NCBI GenBank assembly: GCA_022925895.1
Contig: JAKSYS010000555.1
Coordinates: forward strand, 1 to 42,185
DNA from: Fragilaria crotonensis
Lineage: Eukaryota > Bacillariophyta > Fragilariophyceae > Fragilariales > Fragilariaceae
Length of the DNA: 42,185 nt
Reading direction: 5' to 3'
Part shown: piece after piece, positions 10,268 through 18,942 of the stretch
Layout: each line of letters begins with the position of its first letter
How positions within the stretch are numbered: the stretch's first letter is position 1
Notes under the pieces: generated by a model
The model's database searches: none
Told to the model about the DNA's origin: nothing
Seen by the model: only the letters and a program-made list of their open reading frames with translations
Translations under genes and position numbers: made by a program

Positions 10268-10280
10268 TTTTTTTGTCCTA
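10268..10280 (-). repeat. Right terminal inverted repeat
   Basis: TTTTTTTGTCCTA, the exact reverse complement of 5902-5914. Confidence 0.8.
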
Positions 10281-13017
10281 CCCGGCAGGATAAAAATGTT
10301 TAAAATCTTGTTTTGGGGGGGGCGGGAGTCAGGAGGTTCCTGCCTTCGTAGCGTGGCATGCTGAAATGAAGCCAGACTACTATGTCATACATCAATTCAA
10401 GGTTAGGTAATGCTTTAATGCTGAATACAGGTGAGTCATTTGTTCAGGCAAATTGAAATGCCCGAGTCATTCATCCGCATCTCTATAGGTGGTGCACTTC
10501 AGTCATTCCAAGCTCAATTTTTTGCGTACCTCGACACAGAAATCTCTTCACCATCTCTAGTATTGATCCAACACGGATATCAATTGGCGTGACGAGTTTT
10601 TTTTCGATTTATACTCAGGGCTTGAATATCTGTAAGTGTCATTTGCGGAATCAACTTGCCGGCTGGAGTCGTTTAGCACCTGAGTCACTTGCTCAAATGA
10701 CGCATGACGCATGAATGACCTTGAAGGATCTCATAATGCAGTTTAAGAAAAGGAACAGTTCCAATTTCCAATCATGCGGAGGCTACCGGTAGGTGTCACA
10801 AGTCACAACTCCTGCAACAGTAGGCAGAAGAGATGGAATAATGGCCATTAGCCATTACAAGCCACAACGATAGAACAATAGAACAATAGAAACAAAGCAA
10901 TCATTATGAAAACAACGGCCACAGGGGGAAGGGGATTCAGGTGAAAGAGGTCAAAACGGAATAGGACGCGGAGGTGTTGGGGGACAAGGAAGTAATCCAT
11001 TGTCGTTCCGTGTATGCAGCATCAACAGAATGTGCCCAGCGCACGGAGGACATCTTTGGCGCGACTGTTTCGTATTTACACTATTAACTACCATTAGGAC
11101 AGGCCTCAGTGTTGTCAGAGATGCGTTATTTCTTGGCTCCAGCTACAAGGCTTTTCTGTGGACTGCTACAGCAGCAGGGTATGCTGACGACCATTAGCAT
11201 GAAAGTTGAGAAGAGTTTTTGTATTGTCGCAGTAATGTCATGCAAGGGATGACCTGACTCTATTTGTCTCATTTTTTGAATGAAGTGACTTGATGGACTC
11301 CAATGATTTGCATCATCATGATCACTCTATTGCTTGTCGTTCTTTTTAGATTTGATGGACTCCAATAATCTCCATCTGCATCATCACTTGGTTCATACAT
11401 CTGTTACACACATTTTCTTCGGTCTTAGCTGAAATCAGGACTCAGGAGGCCTGCTTTTTCAGGTTTTAAATTTCGGGAATTTTCTTGATATCATGGCCTG
11501 AGAAACTCCCAAAAATTATTTCAATGTGGCAATTTTGTGTTAAAAATGGTCAAGCTTTGAAATTCACTGGGAAAGTAAAAAAGTGGCAGACCTTCAATTC
11601 TGAACAGGTCACAACCCTTTCCCTATGACACCCCAGATGTCCATGCATGCATTGGAATCCATTGTAAGGTGAATTGTCCTGCGCAGATTTGCACAGCATG
11701 TGAGTTTGTGGCATTGGCAATGCTGATACTCTTGACACCAAGCTGCCTGCACATGAAAGTTGACATCATATGATGCAAACTTCACAACTCTAGTACTACT
11801 GCACGTAAATGGCATTGATAGCCATCCTTGAAAACAGCATACTACCTCAATGTGGGAGGACAATTATGATTATAGAAATAAGAAAGCTGGAGCAGTAAAA
11901 AGGCTGCATCACTATGATAACATCCAGTTGGACGGTTTATTCAAGTAGGAACAAGAAAGTGGAAGCAGTGAAACAAGATCACCATAGTAGTTTGCTGGTG
12001 ACCTGAAGGCCATGACATTTCCCTTGCTAAGAACTATGGCTGGTGGGGTGGTGGCTGTTTCTTAAATTGTGTTGTGGAGTAAGGCAGGTACAGGCAATGC
12101 TGGGGGCATCCTTGATGAGATTTTGCCCACAGTTCTTCAACAAGTTGATCTGCCTGTGTTTCATGACACCAAGGATTCCTCAACAGCAGATCATCATCAA
12201 AATAATTGCCTCTTATTAAACATCTGGTAAGAGGAAAGCATTGAGATCATTGATGCCCAAGCAGCAGAAGAATTGAATGTCAAGTTGGATGCAGTTAACT
12301 CATCATACAGGGAATTATTCAGAGACTGCTGTTTGAGCCCAGTAAGACAGCTTTACAGAATATGTTTGGTATGTTTCCCAGTATAAGCTTGGTGGAATCT
12401 GACTTTGATTTCATCAGTTGCTGGTGAAGGATCCTTTTAGGATGAGGCATTTCCAAACAGCACCTACTACAATGAATCACTTTTCCATTGCACGCAAGCA
12501 AGAACACAGAAACATTGGAGAGCCTTTCAACATAGTAATTTGTACATCAATTGAAAGAAAGGAGGTACTTTTAGGCTCTTAATGGTGAGTAAACAATCCA
12601 ATTTACCGGTAGAAATTCCTCCATTTAACCCGATAATAATTTTTCAAATCTCACAAATTCAGTGATTTTTCGGTTATGTTCGAGCTCTGGAGGTTGCGGA
12701 AAATTGACTTTCGCTACTGGAAACGAGTACTGGACTATTCTAGATGCAGACACCAGCACACCGCAGTTCTTGTGTGCCACCATTCCACGTTGCGAGGTAG
12801 TGCAACCTTTAAAACCCCAAATTCGAACTCACTACAATATTTCATTTACGTCAATATCAGCTGGACCAATTTTGATTGCTGATGCGGAGAACGTGCTAAT
12901 CGTTTGTTATATTAAAAAACGACATACACATTTTCAATTGATGTCAATTACATTGTTGATACGATTGTACTATATGTAAGGATCATGTAATTACTCCGAA
13001 AATAGATATCCGCATCA
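10281..13017. other. Gene-poor, partly CpG-free DNA between two transposons
   Basis: No gene can be supported in these 2.7 kb. 10432-10735 holds TGAGTCA-rich sequence (separate entry). About 11935-12490 contains no CpG at all and reads TG/CA-rich, as expected of old methylated repeat DNA. In one plus frame around 12230-12340 the peptide EIIDAQAAEELNVKLDAVNS is coherent but runs into stops on both sides, so a decayed gene is possible but unproven. Runs such as AGAACAATAGAACAATAGAA near 10870 are simple sequence. Confidence 0.4.
10432..10735. repeat. TGAGTCA-rich block, inverted relative to the 13.1- and 22.7-kb arrays
   Basis: TGAGTCATTTGTTCAGGCA at 10432-10450 is a perfect 19-nt inverted match to 22645-22663, and the next motif (CC-x-GAGTCATTC, after an 11-nt gap) also matches. 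At 10678-10695 a second stretch matches 13094-13111 inverted at 17 of 18 positions. The block is thus homologous to the termini of the large element to the right, in opposite orientation. Confidence 0.65.
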
Positions 13018-13050
13018 GGGTTAGTAAGCCGTGACCATAGTTCAGGTAAA

Positions 13051-13200
13051 GTGACTCATGGTGAGCAAATGACTCTGGTGAAGTGACTCATGGTGAGCAA
13101 ATGACTCAGGTAAAATGACTCATGGTGAGCAAATGACTCATGTAAAACGACTCAGGGTGAGCAAATGACTCAGGTAGAACGACTCATGCAGAGAAAATGA
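13051..13200 (+). repeat. Tandem 32-bp repeat with TGACTCA motifs
   Basis: Units start at 13051, 13083, 13115, 13147 and 13179, exactly 32 bp apart. Each contains two (T/C)GACTC motifs, the first as TGACTCATGG or CGACTCAGGG and the second as CAAATGACTC. TGACTCA is the classic AP-1/GCN4 bZIP site. The array ends about 120 bp upstream of the accessory gene, so it could serve as a transposase-binding subterminal array, as a promoter element, or both. Confidence 0.85.
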
Positions 13201-13322
13201 TGCACCCAACAGAACTCAACCAAAAACAAACCGGCATCGAAAACCTGAAAATATCTCCAACACGAACTCGAAAGCTCAACTGATGTCGTTGCTCCTGTTT
13301 CAACGGTACTCCCACGGTCACG

Positions 13323-13886
13323 ATGCACGACTTCAGTTTAAAATTCAGCACACTTTCTGCACAGCTCCCAATGACTACCACAGGGGAGCAATCAGCCTCT
13401 GCTGATGAGCCACCATGGAGAAACAGCAATGCGCAAAAGGAGCTACGCAATCTTTTGACAACTGGAACAGTGCCGAGTGTGTCGGGAATCATGTCGCCTG
13501 CAGACGTATGGAAGACGTTCTGTGCTCCTCGACCAGAGTTTTCAGGATTTCTCTACCAAAAGTTTCCTCAACGGCTTCGAGCAATGCAGAAGCAGCAACT
13601 TTCCAAGAGTGGCAGGGCTGCAGAAGAGAATGCTGCACTGCTGCATGACAGGATTCATTTCCCAACACCTACGCACAATTATCGTGGCGAGTTGCAATGG
13701 CATGGTTCAGAGGCTGAACGGCTTCTCAAATTTGATGTTTCCATCAAGAACCATGAGAGGATGACTCCGCATCAGCTCTATCATACTAGAATTCAGTACC
13801 AAGAGTACCCCTTGGAGGTCGTCCGAAAACACATTCATCAGGAAGTTCGATTGTTGAAACTGAAATCTCAATACGGCATTAAGTGA
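13323..13886 (+). CDS. PIF/Harbinger-type accessory protein, duplicated DNA-binding-like module
   Basis: A complete 187-codon single-exon gene. The protein has two related modules. The first (about residues 30-90) runs PPWRNSNAQKELRNLL, then MSPADVW, then PRPEFSGFLYQKFPQRLRAM. The second (about 125-185) runs LQWHGSEAERLLKFDV, then MTPHQLYHTRIQYQEYP, then VRKHIHQEVR. The shared pattern is W-x-x-S-x-A-x-x-x-L, M-x-P, an aromatic position followed by E, and a basic end. From memory this resembles proteins carried next to PIF/Harbinger transposases in algae, whose accessory factors help DNA binding and nuclear entry. The function is inferred from that and from the transposase gene 8 kb away on the other strand. 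No intron or frame break is visible. Confidence 0.65.
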   Translation: MHDFSLKFSTLSAQLPMTTTGEQSASADEPPWRNSNAQKELRNLLTTGTVPSVSGIMSPADVWKTFCAPRPEFSGFLYQKFPQRLRAMQKQQLSKSGRAAEENAALLHDRIHFPTPTHNYRGELQWHGSEAERLLKFDVSIKNHERMTPHQLYHTRIQYQEYPLEVVRKHIHQEVRLLKLKSQYGIK

Positions 13887-14311
13887 ATGGAGATAAGCAA
13901 GTGTGAAAGAAAAATCACTATTGAAGCTGGTTAGACATTAGTTATTGCCTTAGTAATAAACACTCTGTTCGCACTTCTAACTATCTTTACAATTTGCATC
14001 CCTCGCTTTTGGGCTCACATTGTGGGGTTGCGTCAAGCACTAGGCTTCTTGCATCATCCGATCCCCACTGTTGATTGACAAGTGTGTCTGTATAGTCTAC
14101 AACTGGCACTTGACGAAACGACGGTGAAATCGTAATCGTCAACTTCACAATTGACTAAAAACGTACGATAGACGGTAGGAAAACGAGATTCCGATAAAGA
14201 AAACGTTACATTGTGTTCAATCGCACATCAGTCGCACATCATGATCGTTCGTACGGTGACTCGCGTACCGAACACAATTCATACCGTATGCACAATAGTT
14301 TTATGGGGAAA
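13887..14311. other. 3' flank of the accessory gene
   Basis: No gene seen. The CpG content is normal, and the only open frames are short and domain-free. The left boundary of the Mutator-like insertion should fall near the end of this stretch. Confidence 0.3.
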
Positions 14312-14432
14312 TTACAATTTAGTCCTTTTTTAAAGATTTTTCAAAGTAGTACAATGACTTACTATTTAGTACAAATACGTTTGCACTTACAATTTAGTCC
14401 ATTTCTTTTGCCCACTTTTTACAATTTAGTCC
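14312..14432 (+). repeat. Three copies of TTACAATTTAGTCC
   Basis: Perfect copies lie at 14312-14325, 14387-14400 and 14419-14432, all in one orientation, with a degenerate ACTATTTAGTAC between the first two. They sit about 500 bp upstream of the Ulp1-Mutator gene, where subterminal transposase-binding repeats would be expected. A matching inverted set was not found on the right side, where only ACAATTTAATAT near 18038 is similar. Confidence 0.6.
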
Positions 14433-14959
14433 ATAATCACCAAAAATCCAATTTCCACGCCTGCCATCTTCATTTCTCACGAAATGAATGGTACCCCGTC
14501 CTGTAGAAGACATCAAAATGAGCATCATTGCCGTCGCATTTTCCTCAAACATTTCATTTCCAATGTGTTCACATCTCACTTATACTATTCAGAACTTTAC
14601 GCTTATGAATGATGTTGACTGTGGTCATAATTGTTGACCACAGAGGTCTGTTGCATAAATGGCTCTTCATCCATGAAGTCATTGTGGTGCTACCAAATTT
14701 CAGGTGTGCACGACAACAGTGTTTGACCTACTTCTTCCTCATACACAGTAGCGTTGACTTCATTGTTTGGAGGCAACTGCATCGAACACAGAGAATGGAA
14801 AAATCTTTGCACTCTCATCTGTCACACCACTCGCTCCCCTCAAACCAAACTTCTTGGCAATGCTGTCTTTACGAAAGCCTTCTCGTCATGCGCGAACTCA
14901 GTTGTTTCCTGGAGATCCCGTTTTGGAGTTGTCATCAAACCGCCGGCAAGTGATGTTGA

Positions 14960-17953
14960 ATGTCTAAAAAAAGAGCTTTTCTCAGTACTGCTCTTCTTGA
15001 CTACATCATCAACCTTACTAGTACAACTTTACTGCCTGACTCGACATTGTCACATACAGTACCGGCGGTTGAACCGTTGCTGGGTAGTCTTGGTGCAGAG
15101 GCATTTATATCATCAATGAATCTAACTGCCTCAATTAAAAGGGAACAAGCGAGAACAAAGAATGATTGGAAAGCATACCAGAATCACATTCGCAAGATTC
15201 GCACCAAGTTCAAGAATGTTCTCAAATACCATGTCAAGGATGGCGATTTCAAGAATATTCTCGATGAAAACATCGAGGATGTCCCACAGAGGCTTATTAT
15301 TCCAATTGTTCGGGGGCCACCTGATAGTCCCGGACATTTCTTTGTGGCATGCTTTGACTTTTCGGTAAATGATCCAAAATTCTTTGTGAACGTGTGTTTC
15401 TACGACTCTATGGAGCGCGCACGAACGAGAATTCATCGTTCCAGTACTGCTGCTGAAATTGTCGAGAAGGTCAACTTCTTCTTTAAGTTCTACATTCTTC
15501 ATGAAGCCAAATATCAGTCCCTACACCAGTCAGATGTCGACGTTCTTCAACGCGCACAATACAAAGAATGTCCTCGGCAGAACAATGGATACGACTGCGG
15601 AATCTTTACAGTCGCTGTCGTGTTACATCTTCTTGAACGAAAAGAAGTTGATGAGATGTCTTTCACTCAAAGTAATGTCACAGAAGGTAGGAAACACTTG
15701 GCGACGGCTTTGATTAATGCAAAATCCCCTTCACGTGAGCAGATTCGTGGCGTTTTCAGGAAATGCTTCCCTCTGCTCTTTGTCACCGAGGAGGGAAACA
15801 GTAGTGTCCCAACCATCGATTGTACTGAGGATCAGGATACACTATTGAGTGTTCCCTTGCAGGTCTGTGGTGGTGCCAACGACATCAAGGAGACCACCAG
15901 TGTGGACGACAAGGATGAGGACAACATAGCACTCCGGGTGAGAGACACAAAAGATTTGGCAACTCTGAGTGCAAGTGTGGACGACGAGGATGAGGACAAC
16001 ATAGCACTCCGGGTGAGAGACACAAAAGATTTGGCAACTCTGACTGCTGATGTGTTTCCTTCGAATAACAGAAACATAAGTAATGAGGCGAAGGTAAAGG
16101 ACGACGATGAAGAATTTTTTGACACCATCGACACTGACACTGAATCCCAGATGGAAGATGCTGCTGCTTCAAAGACAGAGAATGAAGATAGTGTTAGCGC
16201 TCTTTCAGGCGACACTACCTTCTACGACCTTATGAAGGAAGCAAAGTTGCAGTGCTTTCCAACACTGGAAGCTGTGAATCCTATTGTCGAAGCTTATGAA
16301 GTTCGGACTGGGAATTACTTGCGCATCAAGAGGTCAATCAACGACAAATTTCGTGTGTACGAATGCCGCGAGCATCTGGGGTGTCCTTTCCAAATTCGTA
16401 TCTCCCGCCGACGAGCCAATGGAAGTTTTGTGGTCTCGAAGATGAAGACCAAACACAGTGACGTTCGCCGCCCAGCAAAGGCAAAAGATGGGCGGAAATG
16501 GAAGAAGCGTCGCCATGCAAAGCTGAATGACATTGTCGTCAAGGTTCTCAAAACGAAGGATGGTGATCCGACACCGAACGACGTCATCAAAACCGCAGCA
16601 AACGAATGCGGTATAATTGTCCCTTACATGACGGCATACCGTGTAATAACAACCGATGCCGGGGTAGGACGGAGATTAATTGCGAAGAGTTTTGAGCAGA
16701 TTATCCCGTACGTAGAAGCCATGAAGAAATGCAACCCCAAGTCGGTCATCGGATGCACAAAGAGCGAAACCAACGAGTTGGTCGATGTCTATTTCTTTCC
16801 TGGTTTTATGAACGAGGCTCTGAAGTTTGTGCGACCTGTTGTTTCGCTTGACGCAACTCACCTGCGCAGCGAGTACAAGGGAACACTGTATGTCGCATCT
16901 GTGTTGTCAGGAAACAATGATGTGTTTCCCATTGGGCTGATGATATCTTCTGGTAACGAAGATGGAGCAACATGGACGAAGATGCTAAGGCTTCTCAAGC
17001 AAGCATCTCCTATCCTTAGTGGACGTTCATTTGTCTTTATTTCGGATCGGGATAAGGGTCTCAAGGCTGCCCTGGACGATGTTTTCCCAAGGAATTTGGA
17101 GTTTAGCTGTGCTAAGCACATAGAATCCAACGTGACCCAGCGGTTTGGAAAACAGTGTGGACGCTATGTTATGGCGATGGCCAAGACGTATTCTGCAAGG
17201 AATGCTGCTAATATGCTGGATCTGGTGCGCCAAATAAAGCCCAGCGCTGCTGCCTACATTGAAAGCATTGAAAGCGGCGGTGTGCTCTGGAAATGTTCAC
17301 AATGGATTGCCTGGCAACACTCAAACTTGCCCCCTCGATACGGAATTGTTACATCCAACACGAGTGAGAGCGTGAACAACATGTTCTCAGAGGCTCGGGA
17401 TCTGGCGTGGATGGAAGCTTTAGAAAAGATTGTTGACATTATGTCGACAAGGATTGGTGATTGTCGAACGAAGTATTTGAAGCGTGAGGATTCGGAAGTT
17501 GTTCCCCGTGTCGCTCAGATTTTGAAAGCACGTTGGGATGCTGCAGCATCCATGGCAGTGATGGAGATTGAACTTGGGTGTGGTGAGTTCAAAGTGACAT
17601 CATCAGAGTATGGTTCCACTGCTGACAAAGGCGAGCATGACATTGTCCTCTCCGTCGCCCACGGGTCACCAATGCACCAGCGAAGTATTCACATTGTAAG
17701 GCCTGGTGTACAATGGTGTTGGTGTGGGGCATGGCAAGATTGTATGTTTCCCTGCCGGCATGCCTGTGCGGTGTACAGAAAGTGGAAAGAAGTCGACTTT
17801 ATGACACCTTGTGTTCTTTTCCGCGTGAGCATACGAGCGTTGGGATTAACTCGACTCGGAAATGCCGTTCACACATCAAGAGTCAACGAGATGTTGTTGT
17901 GTTTGGGAATGATCCTATCGGTCAAGCCAGTCCGCAGTTCGGGGATGTACTGA
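14960..17953 (+). CDS. Mutator-like transposase fused to an N-terminal Ulp1 (C48) protease domain
   Basis: A 997-codon uninterrupted frame. Residues 1-250 form a Ulp1/SENP-type cysteine protease: STALLDYIINL at the start, His126 (GHFFVACFDF), Asp149 (CFYDSM), Gln207 and Cys213 (QNNGYDCGIF). All catalytic positions are kept. An acidic linker (about 290-420) holds a 25-residue tandem duplication. A MuDR-type zinc DNA-binding motif follows with Cys469, Cys475 and His499. The MULE transposase core shows Asp631 (VSLDATHL), Asp696 (ISDRDKGLKAA) with a C-x-x-H motif after it, and Glu803 (SNTSESVNNMF). A SWIM zinc finger has Cys920, Cys922, Cys932 and His934. Plant Mutator elements carrying Ulp1-like genes (Kaonashi type) are a known parallel. 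The frame just upstream (14767-14967, +) is protein-like and may be the true N-terminus after a one-base slip. Acts in the nucleus; may cleave SUMO-like conjugates (inferred). Confidence 0.9.
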   Translation: MSKKRAFLSTALLDYIINLTSTTLLPDSTLSHTVPAVEPLLGSLGAEAFISSMNLTASIKREQARTKNDWKAYQNHIRKIRTKFKNVLKYHVKDGDFKNILDENIEDVPQRLIIPIVRGPPDSPGHFFVACFDFSVNDPKFFVNVCFYDSMERARTRIHRSSTAAEIVEKVNFFFKFYILHEAKYQSLHQSDVDVLQRAQYKECPRQNNGYDCGIFTVAVVLHLLERKEVDEMSFTQSNVTEGRKHLATALINAKSPSREQIRGVFRKCFPLLFVTEEGNSSVPTIDCTEDQDTLLSVPLQVCGGANDIKETTSVDDKDEDNIALRVRDTKDLATLSASVDDEDEDNIALRVRDTKDLATLTADVFPSNNRNISNEAKVKDDDEEFFDTIDTDTESQMEDAAASKTENEDSVSALSGDTTFYDLMKEAKLQCFPTLEAVNPIVEAYEVRTGNYLRIKRSINDKFRVYECREHLGCPFQIRISRRRANGSFVVSKMKTKHSDVRRPAKAKDGRKWKKRRHAKLNDIVVKVLKTKDGDPTPNDVIKTAANECGIIVPYMTAYRVITTDAGVGRRLIAKSFEQIIPYVEAMKKCNPKSVIGCTKSETNELVDVYFFPGFMNEALKFVRPVVSLDATHLRSEYKGTLYVASVLSGNNDVFPIGLMISSGNEDGATWTKMLRLLKQASPILSGRSFVFISDRDKGLKAALDDVFPRNLEFSCAKHIESNVTQRFGKQCGRYVMAMAKTYSARNAANMLDLVRQIKPSAAAYIESIESGGVLWKCSQWIAWQHSNLPPRYGIVTSNTSESVNNMFSEARDLAWMEALEKIVDIMSTRIGDCRTKYLKREDSEVVPRVAQILKARWDAAASMAVMEIELGCGEFKVTSSEYGSTADKGEHDIVLSVAHGSPMHQRSIHIVRPGVQWCWCGAWQDCMFPCRHACAVYRKWKEVDFMTPCVLFRVSIRALGLTRLGNAVHTSRVNEMLLCLGMILSVKPVRSSGMY
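15899..16048 (+). repeat. In-frame 75-bp tandem duplication
   Basis: Two 25-codon copies, starting at 15899 and 15974, encode SVDD(K/E)DEDNIALRVRDTK followed by DLATL(S/T)A. They lie in the acidic linker between the protease and transposase halves. Only three residues differ if both ends are counted, so the duplication is recent. Confidence 0.9.
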
Positions 17954-18062
17954 AAACAATGGAGGATACTGGATCTCAGTCACACGTCGGTATTGCTTCC
18001 ACGGAACTATCTGTCAGGTTGGCAAATCAGCAAGGTCACAATTTAATATAGGGAAGTTGTTG

Positions 18063-18311
18063 CTAATCCACCAATGTACAATGGTGGTACCGATATATCT
18101 TCATCCTGAGAGGAAGCAATGGTCGTGTGGGAGATGGAGCTCCTCCTTGGATCAAGTAGTCCAACAGGTTCTTTGTACTCAAATACTTATTCTTGCGCAG
18201 CGCCTGCACATCTTCTGCATGTGCCGAGAGAGCAAAATTGAACCTTGGGTCTCGTGGAAAAAAGTTCTTCTCAACAGCACCTCCTCTACTTGGCTTCTTC
18301 TTTGGTGGCAT
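18063..18311 (-). pseudogene. Possible N-terminal fragment of a second Ulp1-like protein
   Basis: An 82-codon minus frame starts MPPKKKPSRGG, continues with a charged segment, and reaches KYLSTKNLLDYLIQ. That last part resembles FLSTALLDYIINL at the start of the protease domain in the plus-strand fusion gene just to the left. After it the reading degenerates, and no His/Asp/Cys motifs follow. It may be the first exon of another Ulp1-type gene truncated by the insertion, or a chance resemblance over about 13 residues. The basic start would suit a nuclear protein. Confidence 0.35.
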
Positions 18312-18942
18312 AATGAGACAAGAAATCAGAGACAGGGACTGTCAACAAGGGAAGGGCGAGAACGAGGGTGATTCTGTTGATGATGATGAATGGCTGATGA
18401 GATTGTGTTGTGTTGGTGTCAAAAAAGATTGTTGTTGTATTTGTACAGCACTGTATACGAGCATTTTGTTGTTGGTGGCCGGTCTCCAAGCCCAAGAAGC
18501 AAATCTGACGGCGTATGACAATGCAACCAGAATGTATCCAGGAGCACACAAGATGACCACATTCTTCCTCACACCATCAAGCCAAGCCTTGTCTAAAGAA
18601 TAGTAGATTACGACCGTTAATTTGTACTGTTCATTCTACAGGACATTGTACAATGCAAATAGATATTGTATGCAGCCCTACTAATCTTTGAGTTACTATC
18701 GTATGTACCATCATGTTATAGTTGTATGCAGGGTACGTACTCAAGACGAGAATTGTAAGTGTTACTGGAGTACAATCATACATGCATACACCATTGATCC
18801 TTGGATACTACAGTACAAGTACCTGGTAGGTATGCAGTAAGACAAATTACTGTGTTAAAATTCAACTAGAAGATTTTGACGGTTAATTCGAACAGATCAT
18901 TCTACAGTACTCCGAGTACATTGAAGCCGTGGTTGTTTGAAA
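18312..18942. other. Spacer with a diverged 30-bp direct repeat
   Basis: No supported gene. 18612-18641 and 18878-18907 are 30-nt direct repeats, identical at 25 positions; both begin GAC and end TCATTCTACAG. The stretch between them is GTAC-rich. The second copy lies 35 bp before the start of the three-exon gene, so these may be element ends or promoter repeats. Confidence 0.55.

Larger units (their letters stand above)
5902..10280 (-). mobile_element. piggyBac-like DNA transposon carrying a transposase-nuclease fusion
   Basis: Seen directly: the 13-mer TAGGACAAAAAAA at 5902-5914 recurs as its exact reverse complement at 10268-10280. Everything between is one minus-strand gene plus about 350 bp of flank at each side. 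Further GGACAAAA motifs, in both orientations, occur only near the two ends. If the outer TA is the target duplication, the terminal repeat proper is GGACAAAAAAA with a 2-bp TA duplication. No TTAA, the usual piggyBac target, borders the ends. The 4.4-kb length fits an autonomous element. Limits are well supported by the inverted repeat. The family call rests on the encoded protein. Confidence 0.8.

Noticed and set aside
10281-10330. TTAA near 10298 as a piggyBac target duplication
   Set aside because: It lies outside the perfect inverted repeat with no matching TTAA at the left end.
16315-16590. Minus-strand frames within the Mutator-like gene
   Set aside because: They are antisense shadows of a well-supported plus-strand coding region.
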